DNA of 64,000 bases. Source: Trichobilharzia regenti (taxonomy: Eukaryota; Platyhelminthes; Trematoda; Strigeidida; Schistosomatidae). Location: the NCBI GenBank assembly GCA_944472135.2, contig OX235264.1, positions 118,573,809 to 118,637,808 of the forward strand, read 5' to 3'. Made by a program: the position numbers and the translations under genes. Positions 1 to 10,851 of the stretch are shown here, piece after piece (within the stretch, counting starts at the first letter, position 1; each line of letters begins with the position of its first letter). The notes under the pieces are model-generated. The model was not told the origin of the DNA. It did no database searches and saw only the letters and a program-made list of their open reading frames with translations.

Positions 1-2345
1 GGCGCCGTCTGGCTTTCAACCCTTGATTTAGCTGTGGGATATTGGCGAGTTTAATTGCACACCAGGGTAAGACTGCTTTTACTATACATGCCGAATTATA
101 TGAATTCCAGACCATGCTTTTCGCCTTAAGTAATGCATCAGCAGCATTTCATACTCGAATTGACAGACCAGTTCCCAAAGTTTGCATATATCTAGATGAT
201 ATCACCGTGTTCATTCATACCATCGAAGAAAACGTCGAAAGACCACGCGTAGTCTTAGGATGTTTGAAGGAGTAAGGACTCAATAGGAAGTTCACTAATT
301 GTCATCTATTCGGAACGATTGTGATCATTCACATGGACACTACAAAAAGAATACAGGGCAATCCAGAATAAGTCGCAGCCGCTGGTGAGTGACTCGTTCC
401 TAGGTATACAAATAAGTTATATAGTTTTCTGGGATCAGCTTCATATCGCCATTGTTTTGTAGGAAACTGTTCTGGAATCGCCAGGCCTTTGATAGAGTTG
501 ACCAGCAAAAATATCCCTTTTGTATGGACGGAGGACTGTGACTGTGCTTTCCATCTACTGAAATATTCATTATACTAGGTGCCCACTTCAGCCTTCACTG
601 ATACATCCTAGACATTTATGTCAGTCAAAAAGCCGTTGAAGCCGTGTTATCTCAGGTCGGCAGCGATGGGAATGAAAATGTTATGGAACACGGCAGTCGC
701 ATATCAGTATGGGTGGAAAAGAACCACTGCATTAACGGGAAAGCAATGATAGCTGCTATCACCTTCGTTTATAAGTATCGACCTAAACTACTTAGTAAAG
801 CTATTGAGCACAGAAAAAGTCGCAAAGCAATCTAGTAGTTAGCTGGGGGGCTTAATCATGAGCTGACATCAGTTAGAGAACCACTCGATAACCTGGGAGT
901 ACCACACAGCTGTTTAGTCCTAGTTTGGTGTCCTTCCTCAGTACCGGGTGGTACCGCCACGGTTCGAACCCAGGGTCCTATTTTTACAAGGTGAGCTCGT
1001 AGACCATTAAGGCAGTGAGACCCGATCCACTGGCCAGCGGATGAATTCTCACCTCTGCGAATTATTGGTACAGCTTGACCACTGCGCAATGCTGGTGAAT
1101 ACTGATGAAGTGTCCCAAACTAGGACGAAACAACTGTGCGGCACTCCCAGATTTTCCAATGGTTCGCTAACTGATGTCAGCTCGTAATGAAATCCCTCAA
1201 ACAGTCAAACGTAATCCCTACAAATGCCGATATTTGAAAATTCAGTGGTTATAAAACTTTAAAGACATGAGGTCCAGAACGCAGGTGGCAGGAATATCTT
1301 CAGGAACGCGACTTTGAATGCGTGCACCGCCCTGGCAAATGACATTCGAATGCTAATGCGTCATCTAGGCCCTCCTTCAGACAACTAGTAAAGTACCCGC
1401 CTTGCGAGAAAACTGATACTTATTCTGTTTTGGTGGCAGGTTTGAGTACAGAACAGGAAGTACACATCCATGCTACAGACGGCGACACTGCGCTCCTATA
1501 TAAAGCTCCTTCGGATTGGACCTTAGTGCCAGCCGAAGTTGATGTAAAGGGGAAGTGTTGGGAGACGAGGCGTTTTGGGGCCTTATGGGACCAACTGGTT
1601 AGTGTGAGTGGTATTTTGTGAGTTCAACCAGGTTCCAGTGAATTGAGGAGGGTTGTAGTCCCCAAGCTGTCCGTTACAGCAATTTTAAAGAAGGTGCATT
1701 GTGAATTGGGGCACACCGGAATTAATAAGATGACACAAACAGCCACCCAACGTTATTGGGAGCCCGTAAGGGAAATGACGATTGAGACATTGTGTGTGGA
1801 TGTGCAAGATGTAGCAAGTTAAAGGACCCATAGAGAAAAGTTAGAGCACCACTCATTAATATGCAGCTTCAGCATCTGAATGAAGTGGTTGGCATGTACA
1901 TTATAGCACCTCCAAGAGAGAGACTGAGAATGGTGACAGGTACATCTTAGTTATGATTGACTATTTCAAAAAATGGTGTGTGGCTGTGCCCCTTGATCGA
2001 ATTGATACTTCTAAAGTGGCTACTGCAATGTTTGATTGTTAGACTGCCCAATGGGGTGCTCCAGAACAACTACAATCTGATCAAGGAACAATTTTTGAAA
2101 GCCTTTTGGTAAGAGAGACTTGCCACTTGTTCAAAATTAGGAAGCTTAAGACCACGGCGTGTCATCCCCTAAGCAGTGGATGAGTAGAACGAACAAATCG
2201 AACTTTGAAGTCACTGCTGAGAACATTTATAGAAGCAGAACAAGAATCAGCTTTGGACATCTTGTTGCCATGACGCCTATAAGCGTGCAGGAGGGGCACA
2301 CGCATTTTAACTGGGACTTTCGTAAGTGTTCACAAGTTAACATTT
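1..2345 (+). pseudogene. Degenerate Ty3/Gypsy pol (RT, RNase H, integrase)
   Basis: This is a relic of a Ty3/Gypsy polymerase, read in several frames. From 5' to 3' one can see RT (the STLDLAVGYW block at the left edge, then YLDD near 190), the connection segment (SGIARPL near 470), RNase H (VLSQVGSDG near 645), the HRPGK block near 1335, an integrase zinc region (HCELGHTGINK near 1690), an integrase core near 1950-2100 and a VERTN-like block near 2180. Stops and frameshifts occur throughout, so it cannot be active. The 5' end lies outside the window. A fold-back SINE (853-1187) splits the RNase H part. The family assignment rests on domain order and motifs; the specific lineage was not identified. 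Confidence 0.85.
853..1187. mobile_element. Fold-back SINE with hammerhead-like arms and tRNA-like core (family A, copy 1)
   Basis: Two arms of about 85 bp (853-938 and 1101-1187) are imperfect reverse complements. Each carries the CCTAGTTTGG / CCAAACTAGG stem-loop typical of this repeat. Between them, on the minus strand, lie a perfect Pol III A box (TGGCCAGTGG, 1036-1027) and a B box (GGTTCGAACC, 970-961), about 57 nt apart as in a tRNA. The right arm read on plus, and the left arm read on minus, resemble the schistosome Smalpha hammerhead (stem II GTCC/GGAC, then GAAA), but core positions are mutated. It interrupts the Gypsy RNase H coding region. Known: Smalpha is a SINE-like Pol III repeat encoding hammerheads. 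Inferred: this is a diverged relative. Confidence 0.7.
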
Positions 2346-2610
2346 AAGCGGACCTGTTCTGATTGTTTGTAGTGTAATCCAACTATTTACACTTTTGAAA
2401 AGAGTGCCAACCTATTGATTTTTTACTATTAAGATTTATTCCGTATTTGATCATACCTGTGTGAATGGCATGCATTCCATGTTAACTTGCCTGTCTTTAA
2501 GAAATATAAATTGTTATTAAAAGACACCTCAAACGTCGTAAACTGGTCGTGAGTTGAAACTTTCCAGTGATACGTTAGTTGCGTCCAATGTGATGGCCCA
2601 TTAATTGTCT

Positions 2611-2953
2611 TGTCAATGTAGTTGAAGATTGAACGATCAATTCATGGTTGTTCGATCAAACCCAACTCTATATTTTGGCTGGAGTCATCGATACTGCAGT
2701 CATCGTTTCATCGTTCGCTGTTCAGTGGAAGATAAATAACTTCTAGGAGTATTGTCGCGATTTATTGTTATGACTTTTATTTTTAGACTTTGTTTGCAAT
2801 AACCTAATGGTTGGCTCTGTATTGGTGCAAGAATAAATGGTTCTTGAGTCACCAATTTGTGTTCTGGTTTTTTGCGTTGGTTATTGAGCATAGTTCCTGA
2901 AAGTTTTCCAATGATACTGTGAGGTCCAGAGTAGTTAGAGCTGGATATTGACA
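2611..2953 (+). mobile_element. Solo LTR related to the BEL/Pao LTRs
   Basis: A 343-bp sequence starts TGTCAATGTAG and ends ATTGACA. It shares with the neighbouring BEL/Pao LTRs the start, the GATTGAACGATCAATTC block, the CATCGTTTCATCG block and GCTGTTCAG. It has TG...CA ends but no associated internal region, and a clean target duplication was not seen. The counterpart in tandem copy 2 (10841-10851 plus 14627-14960) is interrupted by the non-autonomous element. Confidence 0.65.
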
Positions 2954-3066
2954 CCTCTCAGAAATCGTAGTAGGACTGCGGAGAGATATAACCAGGTAAC
3001 ATGGTTATGCACGCGAATAACCTGGGAGGGCGCAAGAGCGACAGAAACAATACATTGATAGGATGA

Positions 3067-3443
3067 TGTCAGCCAAAGTCTCATAAACCGTTAATGCCCA
3101 GCTCTCGCTACGCTCGGGCCCACGCTGTTCTTAGAAGATATCTTAGAAACGCTTAGTTATAACGGACGCCAAAACCAAAACGCCGATCTGCCGTTTGATA
3201 TTTTGTATTGTTACTCCAACATATAAAAGGAATAAACGAACTAAGCAACTAAGAAAACTAAGGTCTGTAAACAAATATTACAATAATAAATCGTTATGTT
3301 ACTTCTAACGATGTTTAACTCTTCTTTCTGAACAGCGACCGATGAGACGATGACTGTCGTATTGATGCCTCCGCGAAAATCGAGGAAGTTGATTTTGAGC
3401 AAACAACCAAGAATTGATCGTTCAATCTTCAACTCCATTGACA
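3067..3443 (-). repeat. 3' LTR of BEL/Pao element (377 bp)
   Basis: On the minus strand it begins TGTCAATGG and ends GGCTGACA. It matches 9459-9833 except for an extra AA near 3210, one C/T difference near 3183 and one near 3435. It contains a TATAAAAG-like box in plus orientation only, so no promoter was assigned. Confidence 0.93.
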
Positions 3444-3460
3444 CTCCCCGGCAAAAAAGG
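3444..3460 (-). promoter_or_regulatory. Polypurine tract of BEL/Pao element
   Basis: Read on minus, a T-run is followed by GCCGGGGAG directly abutting the 3' LTR. The same CCGGGGAG abuts the 3' LTR of the second element at 14261-14267, supporting its role as the plus-strand primer. Confidence 0.6.
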
Positions 3461-4154
3461 GATCCAACCCTTTTTTCCTTCACGACCAATGCACGTCGAC
3501 TTGGATGCCATTGCGAGAACCTGGGTCACACGGACAGAGCTGAAATGGAAAACAAACAGAAAAGCCAACACACCACAAGCATACCCACAGCACAATCTCA
3601 CACACCAATGACGACCTACACCTTCGAATAAAGGTATCCTCTTGACATCTTGCAACACAGTCTCCACTTGCTAGAATGACTCTTGCAGAATGCAAAGTGA
3701 CCATGGCAGCACCTCACGATACTCTACGCACATCCTCTTATCTACTCACTACCAATTACAACTGAAATCGCTTGTCACTCATTCTGCCTCAGTTCTAGTA
3801 GCGGTGACGCATGCGAGCCTCAGTCGTTTACACTCTTTCTCCCCGGAGTGTCGGACCGCAGCTAACAATTATCTCCGTGTGCATTTCATTCTCAGCAATA
3901 GCCTAGCCTCCCCGGCATATACGACCCATCTGCTGTCCTTAACATCAATCAATTCATTCACGGATGTAGAAGAGTGGCCACAACTTCAGAAGTAATCACG
4001 ACGAAAATTTTAACAAAATTATGCAATAACAACAAGGTACGAAAACAACGAGTAAACACAATGAATTCAAATAACACCAATTGATATGACACACCAAACG
4101 CATATACAAACAGTACACACAAACTCGCATTTCATGTCTTGATGGAATACCCTT

Positions 4155-4195
4155 GAAGAATTGCAGGACTTACACCAGTACGCCTTCAAACCCTC
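4155..4195 (-). promoter_or_regulatory. 3' UTR hairpin, second (distal) copy, partly decayed
   Basis: The loop CGTACTGGTGTAAG matches the proximal hairpin at 4351-4391. The right stem half CCTGCA and the CTTC foot are present, but the left stem half (TGAAGG) has a mismatch and the left foot has lost pairing. It lies about 190 nt from the first copy, the same spacing as in the non-autonomous element. Confidence 0.5.
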
Positions 4196-4350
4196 ACAGG
4201 TTGACCATTGTAAGTTGTGGAATGTCCGGACACAAACAGAATTACCAACAGCTAGATAACAGATGATATCAATTCAGTATATACAATATGAACATATGTA
4301 CAAAATCACACACCGAGCACATTAGACTGCTCATTGATGCGCTACCCTTT

Positions 4351-4391
4351 GAAGAATTGTAGGACTTACAGCAGTACGCCTACAACCCTTC
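4351..4391 (-). promoter_or_regulatory. Conserved hairpin 13 nt after the pol stop codon
   Basis: On the minus strand the foot GAAG/CTTC and the stem TGTAGG/CCTACA enclose the 15-nt loop CGTACTGCTGTAAGT. The stop TAG is at 4407-4405 and the hairpin starts 13 nt downstream. The same structure, with compensated stem bases, occurs twice in the non-autonomous element (13325-13365, 13517-13557). The function is unknown; packaging, RNA transport or 3'-end control are possibilities. Confidence 0.6.
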
Positions 4392-4404
4392 TCAGGTTGA
4401 CGCT

Positions 4405-7400
4405 CTAGGTTGGAAAATCATCTATTGTTTCATCCTCCGACTCTTTACTGTCAGCTCCTTCCAGGAGACACAGTTTTCTGATATCTCGCACCAACATGCC
4501 ACAACTAGTTCTCACCTCAACCGTCCTCACCAATCCATCACCACTACAGATCAGCCTTACTACCACTCCCAAAGGCCACCTACCTGTGGCACATTTATCT
4601 GCTACTAATACTATGTCACCAACCTTTAAGTTTCGGCACAACTTTTTCCACTTGTCCCTGGTCTGCAATGTTAGAACATACTCCTTAAACCATCTTTTCC
4701 AAAATATATCTTTCATGTGTCTGGCTTGTTTCCATCTTTTAATCGTAGGTATTCCTTCCCCGCTTGAGTCCTCTATGCCAGGGTTGCCTCTCAATAACAA
4801 TAATTTATTTGGGGTTAACACATCAAAATCCTTGACGTCGTCCCTCACAGGCGATAACGGCCGGTCATTTAATATTCGTTCAGCTTCACAAAAAAATGTC
4901 TCTAGCGTTTCGTCATTCAAACTCTGGTTTTTAATTATGGAGCTTAAAATACGCTTGATAATTCCTATAAGTCTTTCCCATAGCCCACCTCTATGGCTGG
5001 CATGTGGTGGGTTGAAGTGCCACTCGATGTTCCTTTTCAGTAACTCTTCCTGAACTGTCGTTTGAGGACCTTCGAAGTATTCTTTAAGCTCGGCGCGGCA
5101 GCCAACAAAATTAGTCCCTCTGTCGCTGAACATCATCTTCGGTACACCCCGGCGATTTATAAATCTATGTAATGCTAGCACGAATGAATCAGTAGTTAGA
5201 GAATGAACCATCTCAATATGCACAGCTCTCATTTTCAAACAGGTGAATAAACAGCCATATCTTTTACATAGGGTTCTGCCTCTCTTCACTACAAAAGGTC
5301 CGAATAAATCCACCCCAACGTACTCAAATGGATAATTCCCTTCAGAAGCTTGCCACGCTGGTAGTGGTGCCATTATCTGCTGTACTGGACGAGCATTTCG
5401 GAGTTTACATTCCATGCACTTATCAATTATTTTACGGACAGCAGTACCTCCCTTCACTATCCAGAACTTACATCGAATACTTGATAGTACTTGCGAAGTA
5501 CCCAAATGACCTTCAAGAACATGGTAGTGTCTTATAATGAGATCAGTGACTGGATGGTAGCAAGGTAATAAAGCCGGATGACGGGTCTCATATGACGATT
5601 CTAACATTTGTAGGCGTCCACCAACTCTAGCGATCCCTTCGAAAACTATCGGAGATAATCTATCTAACCGCACCTTGAAATCTGCGAAATCGGGACTATC
5701 CTCCTTGGTAATCTCACCCCACGCTTCCCACTGAGCAGCCCTCAAAATCGTTAACTCTGCATTTCTAATATCTTCGACTCTCAAAGGCCCCACATTCATA
5801 TTTTCGTATCCCGCAAGATGCATGACCTTTAAATACGTAACATATCGCGTCAACCACGCAACAGCTTTCAGTAGTTTGTACCAAGAAGAATAATATTTAA
5901 AAAGTGGATGTAAACCTGAATGTCTTTCTTGAGTAGATGTTAAACTGACACTTGTCTTCAACTCCAAGGCACACTCGTTTATCGGTGGTTCATCTTCTCT
6001 ACGAGGCCACATACTATCAGCCCTTAGCAAGAACTCTGGACCTTTCCACCACTTATTTTTAACAACATTCATATCAATAACTCCTCGCGATGCTAGATCA
6101 GCTGGGTTTTTTCCAGACGGTACGTACCTCCACTGCTCAACAGTGGTTAGTTCACGAATTTGAGATACTCTGTTAGCTACAAAACATGCATATCTTGCTG
6201 ACTCGTTGCGTATATAATATATCACAGACATCGAATCAGTCCAAAACGTTACGGGATGCTTGGGGTAATCCAACTCTTTACACACTGTTGTGAATAACTG
6301 CGCAGCTAGTAAGGCGGCGTTAAGTTCTAATCTCGGAATCGAAACCGTCTTTAGAGGTGCAACTCTGGATTTACCCATCACCAGGCTAACATCTATATCA
6401 TTCATTAAGGTGGTTCTGATGTATACGGCTGCACCAAATCCAACCTCAGAGGCATCAGAAAAAACATGGAAGTCAATTATATCATGATTTCTCGACGGCT
6501 TAAGTGGACGTGAGACGGAATGTAGATTCAGCATTCTTAAACTGTTAACCCACCCCTTCCACTCTTCTCTCTGCCTCTCACTTAATGGTTCATCCCACTG
6601 TAACCCTTTCCTGCATGTCTCTTGAAATAACCTCCTAGCCGGAAGTAGATAAGGTGCTACTAATCCAAGTGGGTCAAACACGGACGACAACACAGAGAGC
6701 ACACCTCTCCGAGTAACTGGCTTATCAATATCACCAACACTAAATCCAAAGGTATCAGAGTTCACATCCCATCGCATACCTAATGTGCGTTCAACTGGTA
6801 GAGTATCAACAGGCAAATCTCGTACGGTAGGTGCTCTATCTTCTGGATCTATATGCTTCAAAACGTCTAGGCTGTTCGAGACCCACTTAGTTAGACGAAA
6901 GCCGGCCTTAGCTAACACTTCAGTAATGCTTGTTGCAAATCTAACTGCAGACTTATCATCATCGAAGGAGGCTAAACAATCATCCACGTAGAAGCAACAA
7001 TCTATGACGTCCAGCAAATCATTAGAACCAAATGTGGACACTGCCTTTCGTAGAGCAAAATTAGCACAAAATGGGGAGGATGTGGCACCAAATGGATGCA
7101 CTGTCATCCTATATTCTGACACCTTACCACAAGGACCGTCATCAAACCACAAAAACCTCAAGTGATCTCTGTCACTCTCTGGCACCTTCACCTGAAGGAA
7201 CATTTCCTCAATATCCGCCGCGACAGCAACTGTAAACTTTCTGAATCTCAATAGCAGTCCCACTAATGAGCTCACGCAATCTGGGCCACTATACAGATTA
7301 TCATTTAAAGAGACTCCTTCGTGTTTCGCAGAACAATCAAACACCACACGGAGTTTACCTGGCTTCCTCGGGTTAAAGACGGGATGATGGGGCAAATACC

Positions 7401-9408
7401 ACTTCCCTGGCTCACTTTGATCAACTAGTCTTTCAACGTAACCCTTCACTATATGTTTATCGACGACTTCCTTATATTTGGACCAGAGTTCTGCATCTGA
7501 CAGGAATTTCTTCTGTAAACCCATTAGTCTCTTAAGAGCAACTTTCCTATTACAAATCAACTGTCTATCTTTGAATCTCCATGGTAGGCCAACGCTGAAA
7601 CGCCCGTTTTCGTATTTACAAGAGTCCTCGGCTATTTTAACTGCTTTCAAGTCTTCTACAGAACGACCTTTCCCTGGGACACCGCAGTCACAAAACTCCT
7701 TGTCATACATATTTTTAATCATAGTTTCTAGTTTGTCTCCATCGTTTGTAACTAATGATGATATGTGGACTATGGGTATAGGTCCTCTCACTGTCCATCC
7801 CAGTGGTGTTTTTGTCGCAAACAGATCATCTCTACCTCCAAATCTCTCTTCTAATACCTTGTGGGCTTCTGGCACACTACATCCAATGAGTACTCTCACT
7901 CTTCCATCTTGCAATGTTGGAAGAGGTATGTCACACAGGTACGGCTTACCGACAACCGTTTCACGACTAGGTACTATAGCTTCGCCAAGTTTCATACTGG
8001 AGGTAGTGTAAGCAGTATCCACTTCCACGGTCTCCCCTGTAGCCAAGGATTCTAACTGAAATGACACTCGCTCACATACTACTGTTTTCGCAGAATTGAA
8101 AGTATTTACAACCAAGGGTTGCTTTGGGCCTTTAATACCCAAGCAACCAGCCAGTTCAGCATCTATCAATGTAACGTCTGAACCATTATCCAACAATGCA
8201 TAAGTCTCTACTGAAGATTTCGGTCCTTTCACCTTAACTGGTAATACCCCTAAGAAAACTTGTGGGATGTCAAGGGGTCTAGAGATACTATTACAATTAA
8301 CCGAACTCCCAGGTTCGTTCACTGTTCTCAGAAGTGGGTGCATATCCGTTAAACCACTACTTCCTTTATTTGTCGCCTTACAATTCCACTTTGTATGCCC
8401 AATCTTTAAACAACTGAAACACAGCCGCTTCTGCTTTGCCATTTTTAACCTTTCTACGGGTGACATAGCGATAAAGCGATTACAATCACTCAATTGATGC
8501 ATGTTATGGCAGACAATACACTCATCCTTTCTCGTTGTGTCTTGAGACTTCACCACAAATGCCTTCCTTATATTCACTGGTTCCTTAGGTTCTACCTTAG
8601 AATGCAAAATGCTGGCGAATTTGCCCATCGCCTGGTTGACACTGTCCTTCACCAGTCTAAGAATATCATCGAACCTTGGCTCGATACCCTCCTCCTCTAT
8701 ACGAGAGCTTATTTTTACCCATTTCCTTTGCAACCGCGTAGGTAGGCGTCTTGCAATTACCTCTAGGACTGAGCTGGAGTTGAGGTCACTCATGAAATTC
8801 ATAGAAATCAAGGTATTCTTATAAGTCATAAGATTGTCTAAAAACTCAGTGAGTGCCTTGGAGTCATCTTGAAGTTGACTGCCATTACCCTTGACAGCTT
8901 CGTATACGTTCCTTACAATCATCGAAGGCCTTCCAAACCTTTGACGTAATATGCTCATAGCCTCAGCGTATCCCTCATTAGGGGGCATGAGCTTACAACA
9001 CTGTATAGCTCTTGAAGCATCTCCAGTGCAATACCTCATCAAATACATCAATTTCAATTCATCACTTAATGAAAAACTACTCAGCATGATCTCAAACTCC
9101 TTTACAAATTGTAAATAATCGGCCGGGTTTCCATCAAAACACCGTGGTTCAAACTTGGGGAGTTTGATGTTCCTATTATCCCTGAACGGCGAAACAGTAA
9201 CATCAACCATGTCATGCTTAATATCAGACACATCGTTACAATTAACAGACAAGTCACCATGACTTACTTTCCTGTTTGTATCCAAGACACTCTGTCCCTT
9301 CTTTGACCCAGGCATTGTTGAACTTGACCCAATTCCAAAAAGTTCCAGATATTGCTTGTTCAAAGAGGACTTGACCGGCACCAGGTAAGATGAACGGTGA
9401 CTATCCAA
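4405..9408 (-). CDS. BEL/Pao Gag-Pol polyprotein, intact, 1667 codons
   Basis: One uninterrupted ORF encodes the whole polyprotein in BEL order. The Gag part with a DUF1759-like region spans about residues 60-250. Two zinc knuckles are at about 296-309 (CIVCHNMHQLSDC) and 327-341 (CFSCLKIGHTKWNC). An aspartic protease motif LLDNGSD is near 408, and the RT has FYVDDC near 806. The RNase H motif FSDASEVGFG is near 985. The integrase has an H-H-C-C zinc finger at about 1265-1325 and a catalytic core with GVDLFGPF near 1366, FSDRGTNF near 1428 and GGLWERL near 1474. A DUF5641-like tail (VGDIVLVADKC) follows. All catalytic residues that can be read are present. There is no frameshift between gag and pol. 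The protein makes virus-like particles, cDNA and integrates it (family knowledge). The first ATG of the ORF, at 9408, lies 51 nt from the 5' LTR. Confidence 0.94.
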   Translation of the reverse strand: MDSHRSSYLVPVKSSLNKQYLELFGIGSSSTMPGSKKGQSVLDTNRKVSHGDLSVNCNDVSDIKHDMVDVTVSPFRDNRNIKLPKFEPRCFDGNPADYLQFVKEFEIMLSSFSLSDELKLMYLMRYCTGDASRAIQCCKLMPPNEGYAEAMSILRQRFGRPSMIVRNVYEAVKGNGSQLQDDSKALTEFLDNLMTYKNTLISMNFMSDLNSSSVLEVIARRLPTRLQRKWVKISSRIEEEGIEPRFDDILRLVKDSVNQAMGKFASILHSKVEPKEPVNIRKAFVVKSQDTTRKDECIVCHNMHQLSDCNRFIAMSPVERLKMAKQKRLCFSCLKIGHTKWNCKATNKGSSGLTDMHPLLRTVNEPGSSVNCNSISRPLDIPQVFLGVLPVKVKGPKSSVETYALLDNGSDVTLIDAELAGCLGIKGPKQPLVVNTFNSAKTVVCERVSFQLESLATGETVEVDTAYTTSSMKLGEAIVPSRETVVGKPYLCDIPLPTLQDGRVRVLIGCSVPEAHKVLEERFGGRDDLFATKTPLGWTVRGPIPIVHISSLVTNDGDKLETMIKNMYDKEFCDCGVPGKGRSVEDLKAVKIAEDSCKYENGRFSVGLPWRFKDRQLICNRKVALKRLMGLQKKFLSDAELWSKYKEVVDKHIVKGYVERLVDQSEPGKWYLPHHPVFNPRKPGKLRVVFDCSAKHEGVSLNDNLYSGPDCVSSLVGLLLRFRKFTVAVAADIEEMFLQVKVPESDRDHLRFLWFDDGPCGKVSEYRMTVHPFGATSSPFCANFALRKAVSTFGSNDLLDVIDCCFYVDDCLASFDDDKSAVRFATSITEVLAKAGFRLTKWVSNSLDVLKHIDPEDRAPTVRDLPVDTLPVERTLGMRWDVNSDTFGFSVGDIDKPVTRRGVLSVLSSVFDPLGLVAPYLLPARRLFQETCRKGLQWDEPLSERQREEWKGWVNSLRMLNLHSVSRPLKPSRNHDIIDFHVFSDASEVGFGAAVYIRTTLMNDIDVSLVMGKSRVAPLKTVSIPRLELNAALLAAQLFTTVCKELDYPKHPVTFWTDSMSVIYYIRNESARYACFVANRVSQIRELTTVEQWRYVPSGKNPADLASRGVIDMNVVKNKWWKGPEFLLRADSMWPRREDEPPINECALELKTSVSLTSTQERHSGLHPLFKYYSSWYKLLKAVAWLTRYVTYLKVMHLAGYENMNVGPLRVEDIRNAELTILRAAQWEAWGEITKEDSPDFADFKVRLDRLSPIVFEGIARVGGRLQMLESSYETRHPALLPCYHPVTDLIIRHYHVLEGHLGTSQVLSSIRCKFWIVKGGTAVRKIIDKCMECKLRNARPVQQIMAPLPAWQASEGNYPFEYVGVDLFGPFVVKRGRTLCKRYGCLFTCLKMRAVHIEMVHSLTTDSFVLALHRFINRRGVPKMMFSDRGTNFVGCRAELKEYFEGPQTTVQEELLKRNIEWHFNPPHASHRGGLWERLIGIIKRILSSIIKNQSLNDETLETFFCEAERILNDRPLSPVRDDVKDFDVLTPNKLLLLRGNPGIEDSSGEGIPTIKRWKQARHMKDIFWKRWFKEYVLTLQTRDKWKKLCRNLKVGDIVLVADKCATGRWPLGVVVRLICSGDGLVRTVEVRTSCGMLVRDIRKLCLLEGADSKESEDETIDDFPT

Positions 9409-9458
9409 ACTTTCACCAACTGTTTGAATCCGCCAGATCTGTTTCTATCGTCAGAAAC

Positions 9459-9833
9459 TGTCAGCCAAAGTCTCATAAACCGTTAATGCCCAGCTCTCGC
9501 TACGCTCGGGCCCACGCTGTTCTTAGAAGATATCTTAGAAACGCTTAGTTATAACGGACGCCAAAACCAAAACGCTGATCTGCCGTTTGATATTTTGTAT
9601 TGTTACTCCAACATATAAAAGGAATAAACGAACTAAGCAACTAAGAACTAAGGTCTGTAAACAAATATTACAATAATAAATCGTTATGTTACTTCTAACG
9701 ATGTTTAACTCTTCTTTCTGAACAGCGACCGATGAGACGATGACTGTCGTATTGATGCCTCCGCGAAAATCGAGGAAGTTGATTTTGAGCAAACAACCAA
9801 GAATTGATCGTTCAATCTTCAACTCTATTGACA
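9459..9833 (-). repeat. 5' LTR of BEL/Pao element (375 bp)
   Basis: TGTCAATAG...GGCTGACA on minus, nearly identical to the 3' LTR. It is followed on its outer side by GATGA, the right target duplication. Confidence 0.93.
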
Positions 9834-10851
9834 GATGAAGTGGGGAGCATTTTAAGGTACACGTGATAGAGTATGGTTGCAACAGTCAAGGACTGACAAC
9901 AAAGGTCGGGGTAAATACCAAATACAGTGGACAGGCCATATTTGGTGAAACACAAAGTGACAAAGTGAAATACAAGAGGACAGGAGTAATAATACGAAGA
10001 GTGTAATAGTGCATTTCAGCCGATTGAAACAGTTAGGACAAAACTGACAGGCGCCGAGTGTTAATCTTTCTTCCATTAATAGTCATAATAATCAGATGCC
10101 TATTTCTTTTGGAGGAGTGATGCGACAGAAGGCAGGACGCAAGACGAAAGCTTCTGTGGACATCTTTTAAGAAGCTAGGGGATAGTACAGTGGTCCAGAT
10201 TGTGAAAGGGAAGTTTAACGAGCGAAAATGTGAGGGAGAATAAATAGTGACAGTGAAAGACATGAGTTGAACAGATATGTGAGATTACACAGAGTGAATG
10301 CATCTGTGCAATTGACACAGACTTGCAATCATAACTCTAGTAGTTCTTCAAGCTGACTGTCAACGATTTTATGGACCAATACCAGTTTTTCATTTGACCG
10401 ACCTAAACACCTTTTGAACCCTAACATGCGCTGGCTAACATTATCTCTCAAGGAAGGCGATGGCATGGTATGCCAGCACGTGTTCTAGCCATCTCAACCC
10501 ATTCAGCTTCCCTACCTTCAACACCAACTTATTTTTGTTTCTATAAATTTTTGTTGCGTTTTAAAGTCTTTTTTAAGCGGACCTGTTCTGATTGTTTTTA
10601 GTGTAATTCAACTATTTATACTTCTGGAAAAAGTGCATATTTATTGATGTTTTACGATTAAGATTTATTCCATATCTGATCATAGCTGTGTGAATGGCAT
10701 GCATTCAATGTTAACCTGCCTGTTTTTAAGAAATATAAATTTTTAATAAAAGTTATCTCACGCGTAGTGAAATGGTCTTGAGTTGCACCTTTCTAGTGAT
10801 ACGTTATTTACGTCCAATGTGATGGCCAATTGATTGTCTTGTCAATGAAGT

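Larger units (their letters stand above)
3067..9833 (-). mobile_element. Full-length autonomous BEL/Pao LTR retrotransposon
   Basis: The element is 6767 bp and lies on the minus strand. It has LTRs at 9459-9833 (5') and 3067-3443 (3'), a single intact gag-pol ORF, and a 5-bp target duplication GATGA at 3062-3066 and 9834-9838. The sequence at 15071-15075 in the second tandem unit has one uninterrupted GATGA, so it is the paralogous empty site. The two LTRs differ by a 2-bp indel and a couple of substitutions, so the insertion is young. The polypurine tract ends GCCGGGGAG directly before the 3' LTR. Of the schistosome BEL/Pao families known (such as Sinbad and Saci-1), I cannot say from sequence alone which one this is. 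Confidence 0.93.
2346..10572. repeat. Tandem 1.46-kb unit, copy 1 (split by BEL/Pao element)
   Basis: The unit is 2346-3066 joined to 9839-10572; everything between is the BEL/Pao insertion plus its target duplication. It is followed immediately by a second copy (10574-15805). The first 265 bp (from AAGCGGACCTG) differ from copy 2 at many sites, whereas 2623-3066 and 9839-10550 are nearly identical to their counterparts (four substitutions seen in the ~440 bp of 2623-3066). No convincing ORF or host gene was seen in the unit. Confidence 0.75.

Noticed and set aside
3241..3704. Several overlapping ORFs of 65-100 codons on both strands around the 3' LTR
   Set aside because: They lie in the LTR and non-coding 3' region, reappear unchanged in the other LTR, and have no motif; they are chance frames.
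4351..4407. Stop-codon readthrough signal at the end of BEL pol, because a hairpin follows closely
   Set aside because: Reading on past TAG gives only about a dozen codons before the next stop, so there is no product to gain.
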